In this document: piece by piece, positions 7,277 through 15,435 of the stretch
Numbering within the stretch: position 1 is the first letter of the stretch
Layout of the letters: every line of letters starts with the position of its first letter
NCBI GenBank assembly: GCA_964521405.1
Contig: CAZFRR010000087.1
Coordinates: 1-29,655, forward strand
From: SG8-41 sp964521405
GTDB taxonomy: Bacteria; Pseudomonadota; Gammaproteobacteria; Burkholderiales; SG8-41
Length of the DNA: 29,655 bases
Reading direction: 5' to 3'
The notes under the pieces: generated by a model
What the model was told of the DNA's origin: nothing
The model's database searches: none
The model's input: only the letters and a program-made list of their open reading frames with translations
Position numbers and translations under genes: made by a program

Positions 7277-7520
7277 CGCGCGACCTCCGAGACCTTCGCG
7301 AAAAATTGCACACCCGGGCGTCGGTCGCATGCGGCAATCGCTTTGCCGTCGATCCCCGCTCGCGCGGGGCGCGTCGAAGGGCGGAAGAGGGGCCCCTTTG
7401 GGGATCTGACCCCTGAGGCGCGCAAGGGATCGGTAGCTCGCGCCCCCGATCGGCTGCACGGTCGCATCCCCGCAAGCGGGGCCCCTGCTCCACGCTCCGC
7501 CGATCCCCTCGCCGAGCAGC
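7277..7520. other. Non-coding spacer between hisG and hisD with REP-like hairpins
   Basis: No credible gene is seen. Two similar GC-rich hairpins occur: CCCCGC-TCGC-GCGGGG at 7354-7369 and CCCCGC-AA-GCGGGG at 7468-7481, both preceded by AT and resembling one repeated palindromic unit. Between them, GGGGCCCC at 7389-7396 overlaps CCCC-TTT-GGGG (7393-7403) and GGGG-ATCTGA-CCCC (7400-7413), which are mutually exclusive pairings. The stretch could be a small REP-like cluster or an RNA element that tunes hisD expression; the sequence alone does not decide. Confidence 0.55.
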
Positions 7521-8156
7521 TCATGCCGCGGCCCTTGCAAAAGCGTCGAGCAACGGCTGAATCGCCGCGCGCTTCAACTTCAACGCCGTCTGATTGACGA
7601 TCAGCCGCGCGGAGAGCAGCGCAATCTCCTCGACCGCCTTCAGGTTATTCGCCTTGAGCGTCTTGCCGGTGCTGACGAGGTCCACGATGGCGTCGGCGAG
7701 CCCGGTCAAGGGGGCGAGCTCCATCGAGCCGTAGAGCTTGATGAGGTCGACGTGCACGCCCTTGGCGGCGAAATGCTCGCGCGCGAGTTTCACGTACTTG
7801 GTGGCGACCCTCAAGCGCGCGCCCTGCCGCACCGCGCGCCGGTAATCGAATCCTGTCGGCACCGCCACCACCATGCGGCAGCGCGCGATCTTCAAGTCGA
7901 GCGGCTGGTAGAGCCCCTGCCCGCCGTGCTCGTCGAGCACGTCCTTGCCCGCGACCCCGAGATCCGCCGCGCCGTACTGCACGTAGGTCGGCACGTCGGT
8001 CGCGCGCACGATGATGAGCCGCACGTCGCGCTGGTTGGTCGGAATGATCAGCTTGCGCGACGTTTCCGGGTCGCCGCGCGCGACGATGCCCGCCGCCTTC
8101 AGCAGCGGCGCGGTCTCATCGAAGATGCGGCCCTTGGAGAGCGCGATCGTAATCAC
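7521..8156 (-). CDS. hisG: ATP phosphoribosyltransferase, short catalytic form
   Basis: HisG joins ATP and PRPP in the first, committed step of histidine synthesis. The 211-residue product is the short form lacking the C-terminal histidine-binding domain; short HisG enzymes need the regulatory partner HisZ, which is not in the window. The family hallmarks ITIALSKGRIFDET, AADLGVAGKDVL and the PRPP-binding DAIVDLVSTGKTLKANNL are intact. The start is GTG at 8156, preceded by AGGA seven bases upstream. It is probably the first his gene of the transcript, with a repeat-filled 328-base region before it. Confidence 0.96.
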   Translation of the reverse strand: MITIALSKGRIFDETAPLLKAAGIVARGDPETSRKLIIPTNQRDVRLIIVRATDVPTYVQYGAADLGVAGKDVLDEHGGQGLYQPLDLKIARCRMVVAVPTGFDYRRAVRQGARLRVATKYVKLAREHFAAKGVHVDLIKLYGSMELAPLTGLADAIVDLVSTGKTLKANNLKAVEEIALLSARLIVNQTALKLKRAAIQPLLDAFARAAA

Positions 8157-8484
8157 GGCAATTCCTGAAAAAACAGCATTTTACCGCAACTCTCACCGCA
8201 GAGGACGCGGCGGACGCAGAGGCAATAAATGAATCACCATCTGCCTTAATCGGCGTTCATTGGTAATTTCAATATTTTCTTTCTTGGCGGCCTTGGCGAC
8301 TTGGCGGTTCGATTGTTGTTCTTGCCTCTCTCTGCGCCTCGGCGGCAGAAATAACAATGTTGAATGCTGAGTGTTAAATGTTGAGTTAACACCCAAGCCT
8401 GCGTTCCACTCAAAATTCAACATTCAAAATTTAACACTGTAGTCTTGGCGTCCTCTGCGTCCTCCGCGGTGAGAGGTTTGCCTT
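8157..8484. repeat. Composite nested repeat region between murA and hisG
   Basis: The gap holds no gene but three repeat families. An outer pair, 8192-8222 and 8452-8473 (CTCACCGCAGAGGACGC and its near-complement), would close a loop of about 230 bases. Inside lie three CTTGGCG units at 8283-8306 in steps of 8-9 bases, and a pair of AT-richer arms, 8353-8390 (TTGAATG/CTGAGTG type) and 8410-8439 (CATTCAA type), that are complementary to each other. On the minus strand TAAAAT at 8183-8178 could serve as a -10 element for hisG, but no good -35 is visible. Confidence 0.8.
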
Positions 8485-9738
8485 TCAGTGGACGCGCTTG
8501 ATCCGCGCACCGAGCTGCATCAGCTTCTCCTCGATCCGCTCGTAACCGCGATCGAGGTGGTAGACGCGGTCCACCGTGGTGACGCCGCGAGCGATCAACC
8601 CCGCCAGCACCAGGCTCGCGGAGGCCCGCAGATCCGTTGCCATCACGATCGCCCCATCGAGGTGGGACACCCCCTTCACCACCGCGGTGTTGCCTTCGAC
8701 CTCGATATCGGCGCCCAGGCGCTTCAACTCCTGCACGTGCATGAAGCGGTTCTCGAAAATGGTCTCGGTCACCAGCGCCGTGCCGCGCGCGACGCTGTTC
8801 AACGCCATGAACTGCGCCTGCATGTCCGTTGGAAACGCGGGATAAGGCGAAGTGCGCACGTTGACGGCGTTCAGCGCGCCGTCAGTCTTCAAGGCAATCC
8901 AGTCCTGCCCGGTTTCGATGCGCGCGCCCGCCTCGCGCAGCTTCTCCAGCACCGAGTCTAGGATGTCCGGCCGCGCGCCGGTGAGCCGTATGCTGCCGCC
9001 GGTGGCCGCCGCCGCCGCCAGGAAGGTGCCGGTTTCGATGCGGTCCGGCATCACCCGGTATTGCGCGCCGTGCAGCCGCTCGACGCCTTCGATCGTGATG
9101 ACGTCGGTGCCCGCCCCCCGCACGCGCGCCCCCATGGCGTTCAAGCAATGAGCGAGATCCACCACCTCCGGCTCGCGCGCCGCGTTCTCGATCACGGTTG
9201 TGCCCTGCGCCAGCGTCGCCGCCATCATGAGGTTCTCGGTGCCGGTGACGGTCACGAGGTCCATGCAGATGCGCGCGCCCTGCAGTCGCTTCGCGCGCAC
9301 CGAGATGTAGCCGTGCTCGATCGCGAACTCGGCCCCCATCGCCTGCAACCCCTTGATGTGCTGGTCCACCGGCCGCAGCCCGATGGCGCAGCCGCCGGGC
9401 AGGGACACCCGCGCCTCGCCGCAGCGCGCCGTCAGCGGCCCCAGCACCAGCACCGAAGCGCGCATGGTTTTCACCAGCTCGTAGGACGCGGTCGGGTCGC
9501 CGATGCGCTTCGCGGTCAGCTCGACGCCGAGCTTCTCGTCCATCGAGACTGCGACCCCCATCTGCGCGAGCAGGTTCAGCATGGTGGTCACGTCGCGCAG
9601 GTGCGGCACGTTGGCGACCACGAGCGGCTCTTCGGTCAGCAGCGCCGCGGTGAGTATCGGCAACGCGGCGTTCTTGGCGCCGGATACGTTGACCTCGCCG
9701 GACAATGGCGCGCCGCCTTCGATCTGGAGCTTATCCAT
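8485..9738 (-). CDS. murA: UDP-N-acetylglucosamine 1-carboxyvinyltransferase
   Basis: MurA transfers enolpyruvate to UDP-GlcNAc, the first committed step of peptidoglycan synthesis in the cytoplasm. The 417-residue product begins MDKLQIEGGAPLSGEV; a 10-residue in-frame extension to 9768 is possible but unlike the family. The SGAKNAALP loop near residue 19 and the catalytic cysteine in LPGGCAIGLRPVD near residue 110 are present, so the enzyme should be fosfomycin-sensitive if the family rule holds. C-terminal DLRASASLVLAGL and DRGYERIEEKL are typical. Confidence 0.96.
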   Translation of the reverse strand: MDKLQIEGGAPLSGEVNVSGAKNAALPILTAALLTEEPLVVANVPHLRDVTTMLNLLAQMGVAVSMDEKLGVELTAKRIGDPTASYELVKTMRASVLVLGPLTARCGEARVSLPGGCAIGLRPVDQHIKGLQAMGAEFAIEHGYISVRAKRLQGARICMDLVTVTGTENLMMAATLAQGTTVIENAAREPEVVDLAHCLNAMGARVRGAGTDVITIEGVERLHGAQYRVMPDRIETGTFLAAAAATGGSIRLTGARPDILDSVLEKLREAGARIETGQDWIALKTDGALNAVNVRTSPYPAFPTDMQAQFMALNSVARGTALVTETIFENRFMHVQELKRLGADIEVEGNTAVVKGVSHLDGAIVMATDLRASASLVLAGLIARGVTTVDRVYHLDRGYERIEEKLMQLGARIKRVH

Positions 9739-9777
9739 GCCGAGCCCCCAGGCGGTCAGGGAAAACAAACCCCATTA

Positions 9778-9903
9778 GCCACGGAAACACACGGAAGGGC
9801 ACGGAACAATTGAAACCCATGAGAAGAAGCATGCTAAATCATCTCAGTTGTATCGATTGGTGGAGGTTTTCAATTCCGTGTGATTCCGTGTGGTTCCGTG
9901 GCC
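9778..9903. repeat. Large inverted repeat between ibaG and murA, period 10
   Basis: CACGGAA occurs three times at 9780, 9790 and 9800, and its complement TTCCGTG three times at 9874, 9884 and 9894, all in steps of 10 bases. The arms (9778-9813 and 9870-9903) are almost complementary over about 34 bases and enclose a loop of about 56 bases. A stable hairpin is expected in the ibaG-murA transcript; it lacks a clean U-run, so a terminator role is not evident. Confidence 0.88.
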
Positions 9904-9912
9904 AAGGTTTTC

Positions 9913-10152
9913 TCAGCCCTTCTCCACCCAGTCCTCCGGCGCGTAGGTCTGCATGGACAGCGCGTGGATCTCCTCGCGCATGCGGTGGCCCAGCGCCGCG
10001 TACACCAGCTGGTGCTGTTGCACGCGCGATTTGCCGCGAAAGGACGGGCTCACGATCACCGCCTCGAAATGATGTCCGTCGCCGCGCACTTCCACGTGCT
10101 CGCACGGCAGGCCGCCTTCGATCCAGCCCTTGATTTGTTCGGGATCCACCAT
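9913..10152 (-). CDS. ibaG: BolA/IbaG family protein
   Basis: A 79-residue BolA-like protein of the IbaG (YrbA) type. Family members partner with monothiol glutaredoxins in iron-sulfur handling; IbaG is encoded next to murA and mla genes in many proteobacteria. Visible features: the short alpha-beta start MVDPEQIKGWIEGGLP, the GDGHHFEAVIVSPSFRGKSRVQQHQLVYAALG core, and the conserved histidine in LGHRMREEIHALSM. It follows the ABC permease stop by two bases, so it is translationally linked to the exporter genes upstream. Confidence 0.92.
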   Translation of the reverse strand: MVDPEQIKGWIEGGLPCEHVEVRGDGHHFEAVIVSPSFRGKSRVQQHQLVYAALGHRMREEIHALSMQTYAPEDWVEKG

Positions 10153-10906
10153 GGTCAGTGCCTCAGCTTATACCCCGTGCGCAGCAGCCACAGGGTGAAA
10201 AATGATAAGACCAGGAAACTCGATCCGACCAACGCCAGGCTCATCCAGGGGGAAACGTCGCTCACCCCGAAGAAGCCGTAGCGAAAGCCGTCCACCATGT
10301 AAAAGACCGGGTTGAGATGCGTCAGCCACTGCCACAGCGGCGGCAGCGACTGGATCGAGTAGAACACGCCGGACAGGAATGTGAGCGGCAGGATGATGAA
10401 ATTCTGGAACGCCGAGAGCTCGTCCACCTTGTCGGAATAGATACCCGCGATGACGCCGAGCACGCCCAGCACGCCGCTGCTGGCGGCCGCGAAGGCGAGC
10501 GCCCACAGCGGATGCTCGAAGCGCAGGTCGACGAACCACACCGTGGTAAGAAAGACGCCCGCGCCCACCACCAGCCCGCGCGCGGCGGCGGCCAGCACGT
10601 AGGCCGCGAAAAATTCCTGGTACGACAGCGGCGGCAGCAGCACGAAGATGATGTTGCCGGTCATCTTCGACTGCATCAGGGAGGACGAGCCGTTGGCAAA
10701 AGCATTCTGCAGCACCGACATCATCGCCAGCCCCGGCACCAGGAAAGCCGCGTAGTCCACGCCGGGAAAGATCTCGACGCGGTCGCGCAGGGAATAGGCG
10801 AACACCACCAGGAACAGCAGCGCCGTCAGCACCGGCGCGAGGATGGTCTGCACGCTCACCTTCCAGAAGCGCAGCCATTCCTTGTGGAACAGGGTGTAAA
10901 ACCCCC

Positions 10907-11911
<1,005 letters not shown>

Positions 11912-11916
11912 CGAAG

Positions 11917-11996
11917 TGCTGAGTGCTGGGTTCTGAGTTCGAAGTGCTGAATGCCGAGTGAAAAACTAGTAACTCAGCACTCAGTACTCAGCACTC
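11917..11996. repeat. Heptamer inverted repeat between mlaB and the ABC ATPase
   Basis: Left arm 11915-11959: period-7 words AGTGCTG, AGTGCTG, GGTTCTG, AGTTCGA, AGTGCTG, AATGCCG. Right arm 11972-11996: ACTCAGC, ACTCAGT, ACTCAGC, ACTC. The arms are complementary around a short loop near 11960-11970. The right arm includes the mlaB stop codon (11988-11990) and the codons of its last residues, EEC. Confidence 0.85.
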
Positions 11997-12272
11997 TTCA
12001 CTGATCAGCTCTGTGACGCCGTAGAGTTCGGCCAGGCTCTTGAGATTGGCTGGCAGGTTGAGGAAGCGGATCGACCGTCCGCCACGGCCGGCCTCGCGCC
12101 GCCATTCGAGCAGCAGGGAGAGCGCGGAGGAATCCACCTCCGTAACGGCGGCAAGATCGACCGTAACCTGCGGCGTCGTGAAGAGCTCGTTGCCCCGGGC
12201 GAGCAGCGCGACCACGCTTGCCAGGGTGATCGGCCCCTGCAGGGAGCAGCGGCCGCCGTCGCAAGCGATCAT
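11988..12272 (-). CDS. mlaB: STAS-domain protein MlaB
   Basis: A 94-residue single STAS domain. In the Mla system the cytoplasmic MlaB binds the ATPase MlaF and stabilises the MlaFEDB complex in the inner membrane. VTVDLAAVTEVDSSALSLLLEWRREA is the core beta-strand and helix with the conserved DSS(A) turn. Its ATG overlaps the mlaC stop as ATGA. The final residues are encoded by repeat sequence, so the exact C-terminus may not be conserved. Confidence 0.9.
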   Translation of the reverse strand: MIACDGGRCSLQGPITLASVVALLARGNELFTTPQVTVDLAAVTEVDSSALSLLLEWRREAGRGGRSIRFLNLPANLKSLAELYGVTELISEEC

Positions 12273-12922
12273 TTTTTCGCCGTCTCCGTGCGCCCGGCGC
12301 TGAGCTGCCTGTTCTTGTCGACGAGCGCCTTGATCAGCCCGTCGATGCCGCCCTTGCGCACTTCCGACTCAAAGGTGCCGCGGTAGTTCTGCACCAGGCT
12401 GAGATCCGCCACCACCACGTCGTACACCTTCCACCCGCCGGCGCCCTTCTCCATCCTGTAGTCCACGTTGACCGGCTTGCCGCCCGGCTGGTTGATCTGG
12501 GACTTGATCACCACTTCGGTATCGCTGGGCTGCATGCGCAGCGGCCGGTACTCGATGGTCTGGTCGCGGTACGCCACGAACGTCGCGGCATAGGTATGCA
12601 CCAGCAAAGTATGAAACTCGCTCACCAGCAACTTCTGCTGCTCGGGGCTCGCCTGCCGCCAGTTCGGGCCGACCGCGAGCCGCGTCATCCGGGCGAAATC
12701 GAAGTGCGGCAGAACCTTCTTCTCGACGAGATCCACCACCTTCCCGGTGTTGCCCGCCTGGATCTCCTTGTCCGAACGCAAGACCGCCAGCACGTCGTCC
12801 GTCACACTCTTGGCCAGCGCATCCGGCGCCATCATTTCCTGCGCCCACCCCGGCGCGGCCGCCGTGCAGGATAGGACCAGCATCAACATCATCATTTTCT
12901 TCATCATGGTTTCACTCATCAT
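12269..12922 (-). CDS. mlaC: Periplasmic phospholipid-binding protein MlaC
   Basis: MlaC carries phospholipid across the periplasm between the outer membrane MlaA complex and the inner membrane MlaFEDB. The 217-residue product has a signal peptide (KKMMMLMLVLSCTAAAPGWAQ) with likely cleavage after AQ, then the Ttg2D/MlaC domain, including LVEKKVLPHFDFARMTRLAVG and the VNVDYRMEKGAGGWKVYDVVV strand pair. The first five residues (MMSET) are mainly encoded in the upstream heptamer repeat; ATGs at 12907 or 12904 would give a more normal signal peptide. No start has a strong Shine-Dalgarno sequence, so the start is uncertain. Confidence 0.92.
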   Translation of the reverse strand: MMSETMMKKMMMLMLVLSCTAAAPGWAQEMMAPDALAKSVTDDVLAVLRSDKEIQAGNTGKVVDLVEKKVLPHFDFARMTRLAVGPNWRQASPEQQKLLVSEFHTLLVHTYAATFVAYRDQTIEYRPLRMQPSDTEVVIKSQINQPGGKPVNVDYRMEKGAGGWKVYDVVVADLSLVQNYRGTFESEVRKGGIDGLIKALVDKNRQLSAGRTETAKK

Positions 12923-12952
12923 TCATTATTCAATATTCAACATTCAACATTG
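12913..12952. repeat. Heptamer repeat between mlaD and mlaC, single arm
   Basis: Five period-7 units (CACTCAT, CATTCAT, TATTCAA, TATTCAA, CATTCAA) and a partial sixth occupy the entire gap between the mlaD stop (12953-12955) and the mlaC start, and extend into the mlaC frame. No inverted arm is present here. In many betaproteobacteria mlaA sits at this junction; only this repeat is found. Confidence 0.8.
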
Positions 12953-13423
12953 TTACTTAGCCCCGCCTTCCGCGGCCTTGTTGTAGAGAAACTGGCCGAT
13001 CAGTTTTTCCAGCACCACGGCCGACTGCGTGAGCTTGAGCGTATCACCATCCTTCAACACGGCGGTATCTCCGCCCGCCTCGAGACCGATGTACTGCTCG
13101 CCCAGCAGGCCGGAGGTAAGTATTGAGACCGACGAATCCTTGGGAAATTCATAGCGCTTGTCGACGTTGAGGGTCACCCGCGCGACGAATTTCTTGCCGT
13201 CGAACTGAATATCGCTCACCCGGCCGACCACCACGCCGGAGCTTTTCACGGGTGCCCGCACCTTGAGCCCCCCGATGTTTTCGAAATCGGCGGAGATACG
13301 GTAGCTCTCGCCCACGTTGAACGTGGTGCTGGCGTTGCCCACCTTGAGCGCGAGCACAAACAGCGCCGCGATGCCGACGGCCACGAAGATGCCGACCCAC
13401 GCGTCGAGTACGGTTCTGTCCAT
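12953..13423 (-). CDS. mlaD: MCE-domain protein MlaD
   Basis: MlaD is the inner-membrane-anchored MCE protein that forms a hexameric ring on MlaE and receives or delivers phospholipid. The 156-residue product starts MDRTVLDAWVGIFVAVGIAA, with one membrane helix at about 7-27, then the MCE domain (GLKVRAPVKSSGVVVGRVSDI; SGLLGEQYIGLEAGGD). The frame is open upstream of 13423 but overlaps mlaE and has no MlaD character. The C-terminal helix (VVLEKLIGQFLYNKA) is typical of the pore-lining segment. Confidence 0.94.
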   Translation of the reverse strand: MDRTVLDAWVGIFVAVGIAALFVLALKVGNASTTFNVGESYRISADFENIGGLKVRAPVKSSGVVVGRVSDIQFDGKKFVARVTLNVDKRYEFPKDSSVSILTSGLLGEQYIGLEAGGDTAVLKDGDTLKLTQSAVVLEKLIGQFLYNKAAEGGAK

Positions 13424-13427
13424 ATGC

Positions 13428-14225
13428 CTAGACTCCTTTGAACATGAATGCGGTAAGGATGAAATCGAGCCCGAGTATGGCGAGCGACGAGGTGACCACC
13501 GTGCGCGTGGTCGCGCCCGACACGCCCTCCGCGGTGGGCGGGGCATCGTAACCCTCGAACAGCGCAATCGCCGTCACCGCCACGCCGAACACCACGCTCT
13601 TGATCACTCCATTCACGATATCCTGCCGGAAATCCACCGCGTTCTGCATCTGCGACCAGAACGCGCCTGCGTCCACCCCGATCAGCACCACCGCGATCAG
13701 GTAACCGCCGAACACCCCCATCGCGCTGAAGATCGCGGCCAGCAGCGGCATCGAGAGCACGCCGCCCCAGAAACGCGGCCCGATCACGCGCGCGATCGGG
13801 TCCACCGCCATCATCTCCATCGCGGAGATCTGCTCGGTCGCCTTCATCAGGCCGATCTCCGCGGTCATGGCGGAGCCCGCCCGGCTCGCGAACAGCAGCG
13901 CCGAGACCACCGGCCCCAGCTCGCGCACCAGCGAGAGCGCGACCAGCGTGCCGACGGCTTCCGACGAGCCGTACTTCTGCAGCGTCTCGTAGCCCTGCAG
14001 GGCGAGCACCATGCCCACGAACAGGCCGGAGACGATGATGATGATGAGCGAGAGCACGCCGGCGAAATAGATTTCCCGGAAAATCAGCCCCCGGAAACGG
14101 CGGAAGCTAGTGGCCGACCGCAGCAGGGTGACCAGGAAAAACCGGGTCGCATAACCGAGCCGCCAGACCCCGCTCACCACCTGGTGTCCCACGCCGCGCA
14201 GCCCTTTCACGACGCGCTCAGGCAC
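13428..14225 (-). CDS. mlaE: Phospholipid ABC transporter permease MlaE
   Basis: MlaE is the permease of the MlaFEDB complex. I place the start at GTG 14225, which overlaps the mlaF end by eight bases and has TGGAGG six bases upstream; this gives 265 residues, close to the family length. An open frame continues to 14396 but overlaps mlaF. Hallmarks: LIIIIVSGLFVGMVLALQGYETLQKYG, LVRELGPVVSALLFASRAGSAMTAEIGLMK, the EQISAMEMMAVDP coupling segment, and about five hydrophobic helices. Confidence 0.93.
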   Translation of the reverse strand: MPERVVKGLRGVGHQVVSGVWRLGYATRFFLVTLLRSATSFRRFRGLIFREIYFAGVLSLIIIIVSGLFVGMVLALQGYETLQKYGSSEAVGTLVALSLVRELGPVVSALLFASRAGSAMTAEIGLMKATEQISAMEMMAVDPIARVIGPRFWGGVLSMPLLAAIFSAMGVFGGYLIAVVLIGVDAGAFWSQMQNAVDFRQDIVNGVIKSVVFGVAVTAIALFEGYDAPPTAEGVSGATTRTVVTSSLAILGLDFILTAFMFKGV

Positions 14226-15024
14226 GGGCCGCCTCCAGCTCCAGGTCTTGCGCGTACGGCGCGCCTGGGTAATGGAACGGCATCGGGCCGTCCATCTCGC
14301 CCCACACGAACTGGTGCACGAACGGGGCCTTCGAATTGCGGATGTCCGCGGGCGTGCCTTCCGCGACGACGACGCCATCCGACATGAAATAAACATAGTC
14401 CACGATCTTGAGCGACTCCTGCACGTCGTGCGTGACGATGATGGAAGTCGTGCCCAGGACGTCGTTCAACCGCTTGATCAGGTTGCTGATGACGCCCATC
14501 GAGATGGGATCGAGCCCGGTGAACGGCTCGTCGTACATGATGAGCGTGGGGTCGAGCCCGATCGTCCGGGCGAGGGCCACGCGCCGCGCCATGCCGCCCG
14601 ACAGCTCGGAGGGCATCATGTCCCGGGCGCCGCGCAGCCCGACGGCGTGCAGCTTCATCAGCACCAGGTCCTCGATCATGGCTTCCGGCAGGCTCGTGTG
14701 CTCGCGCATCTGGAACGCGACGTTGTCGAACGCGGAGAGGTCGGTGAAAAGCGCGCCAAACTGGTAGAGCATGCCCATTTGGGCGCGCATCTGGTAGAGC
14801 CCGTCCCGGTCGAGCTCGTTAATAGTGCGGCCGGCCACCTTCACCGTTCCGGTTTTCGGCTTCAGCACGCCGGCGATCAGGCGCAGGATGGTCGTCTTCC
14901 CGCATCCCGAAAGGCCCATGATCGCCACGATTTTGCCGCGCGGCACCGTCATGTTGATGCCCTTCAGCACCGGGCGGACGTCGTACGAAAAATTGACGTC
15001 CTTGATTTCAACGAGGTTTTCCAT
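14218..15024 (-). CDS. mlaF: Phospholipid ABC transporter ATPase MlaF
   Basis: MlaF powers the Mla transporter on the cytoplasmic side. The 268-residue ATPase begins MENLVEIKDVNFSYDVRPVL; the frame is open upstream but the extra residues are not family-like. Walker A GLSGCGKT at 37-44, Q-loop region LYQFGALF, signature LSGGMARRVALAR, Walker B LIMYDEPFTGLD and H-loop VTHDVQE are all intact. It is the first gene of the minus-strand block and probably starts the mla transcript. No strong Shine-Dalgarno sequence is visible before the ATG. Confidence 0.94.
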   Translation of the reverse strand: MENLVEIKDVNFSYDVRPVLKGINMTVPRGKIVAIMGLSGCGKTTILRLIAGVLKPKTGTVKVAGRTINELDRDGLYQMRAQMGMLYQFGALFTDLSAFDNVAFQMREHTSLPEAMIEDLVLMKLHAVGLRGARDMMPSELSGGMARRVALARTIGLDPTLIMYDEPFTGLDPISMGVISNLIKRLNDVLGTTSIIVTHDVQESLKIVDYVYFMSDGVVVAEGTPADIRNSKAPFVHQFVWGEMDGPMPFHYPGAPYAQDLELEAARA

Positions 15025-15435
15025 CAATTCGTCAACGGCGCCAAAAGGACGCAATCTTAAACTACCCGTTCCGACACAACAATGACGGGTTGGACCGGTG
15101 GCGGGAAGAAAGTATCCGCGCCCCGGCGAAATCGCGGCAAAGCGGGCGCTTTTTCGATGCGCCCGCCCTGACTGGGGATAGAATCCCACGATATGACCCC
15201 CCTTTCCTATCTTCGTGTATGTCCTCCTCACCGGGTACGGCTTGCACCTCGCCGCCGCCAGCACTGCTCCGGCTCCAAGCTCGCGCAACGCTGAAAATCA
15301 AACCATAATTAGCCGCATGACGACGAGACAGCCCCGTCATTGAACCAGCCATACTTTTTTTCGAGCTTTGGAATCCGTAAAGCGCGCTTTTCTTTATTCA
15401 CATTCTTGGCGTCTTGGCGGCTTGGCGGTTAGCTC
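15025..15435. promoter_or_regulatory. Divergent intergenic region between mlaF and the plus-strand locus
   Basis: No convincing gene is seen in these 411 bases. It must carry the promoter for the mla operon (leftward) and probably one for the rightward ABC ATPase. A perfect 8-bp inverted repeat, GCGGGCGC/GCGCCCGC, lies at 15142-15149 and 15159-15166 around a T-rich loop, too far from a U-run to be a simple terminator. Leftward, TAAGAT near 15055 is a weak -10 candidate. The right end carries a CTTGGCG repeat. Promoter positions cannot be fixed from the sequence. Confidence 0.45.
15405..15427. repeat. CTTGGCG repeat, three copies in steps of eight
   Basis: CTTGGCG occurs at 15405, 15413 and 15421, just before the start of the ABC ATPase gene. 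The same word occurs three times at 8283-8306 in the murA-hisG gap, so this is a dispersed family rather than a local slip. The last copy ends nine bases before the ATG. Confidence 0.75.

Noticed and set aside
7277..7540. An 88-residue N-terminal extension of hisD
   Set aside because: The extension is low-complexity, overlaps hisG and hairpin DNA, and is not found in HisD proteins; MIPIRRLST is the natural start.
8178..8183. A sigma-70 promoter for hisG with TAAAAT as the -10
   Set aside because: The -10 match is good, but no acceptable -35 lies 16-18 bases upstream, so I mention it only in the intergenic entry.
9778..9903. Rho-independent terminator between ibaG and murA
   Set aside because: The stem is long enough, but the loop is about 56 bases and no run of T follows on the transcribed strand.
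15062..15352. A 96-codon open frame on the minus strand upstream of mlaF
   Set aside because: No family resemblance and no convincing ribosome binding site; it overlaps the likely promoter region.
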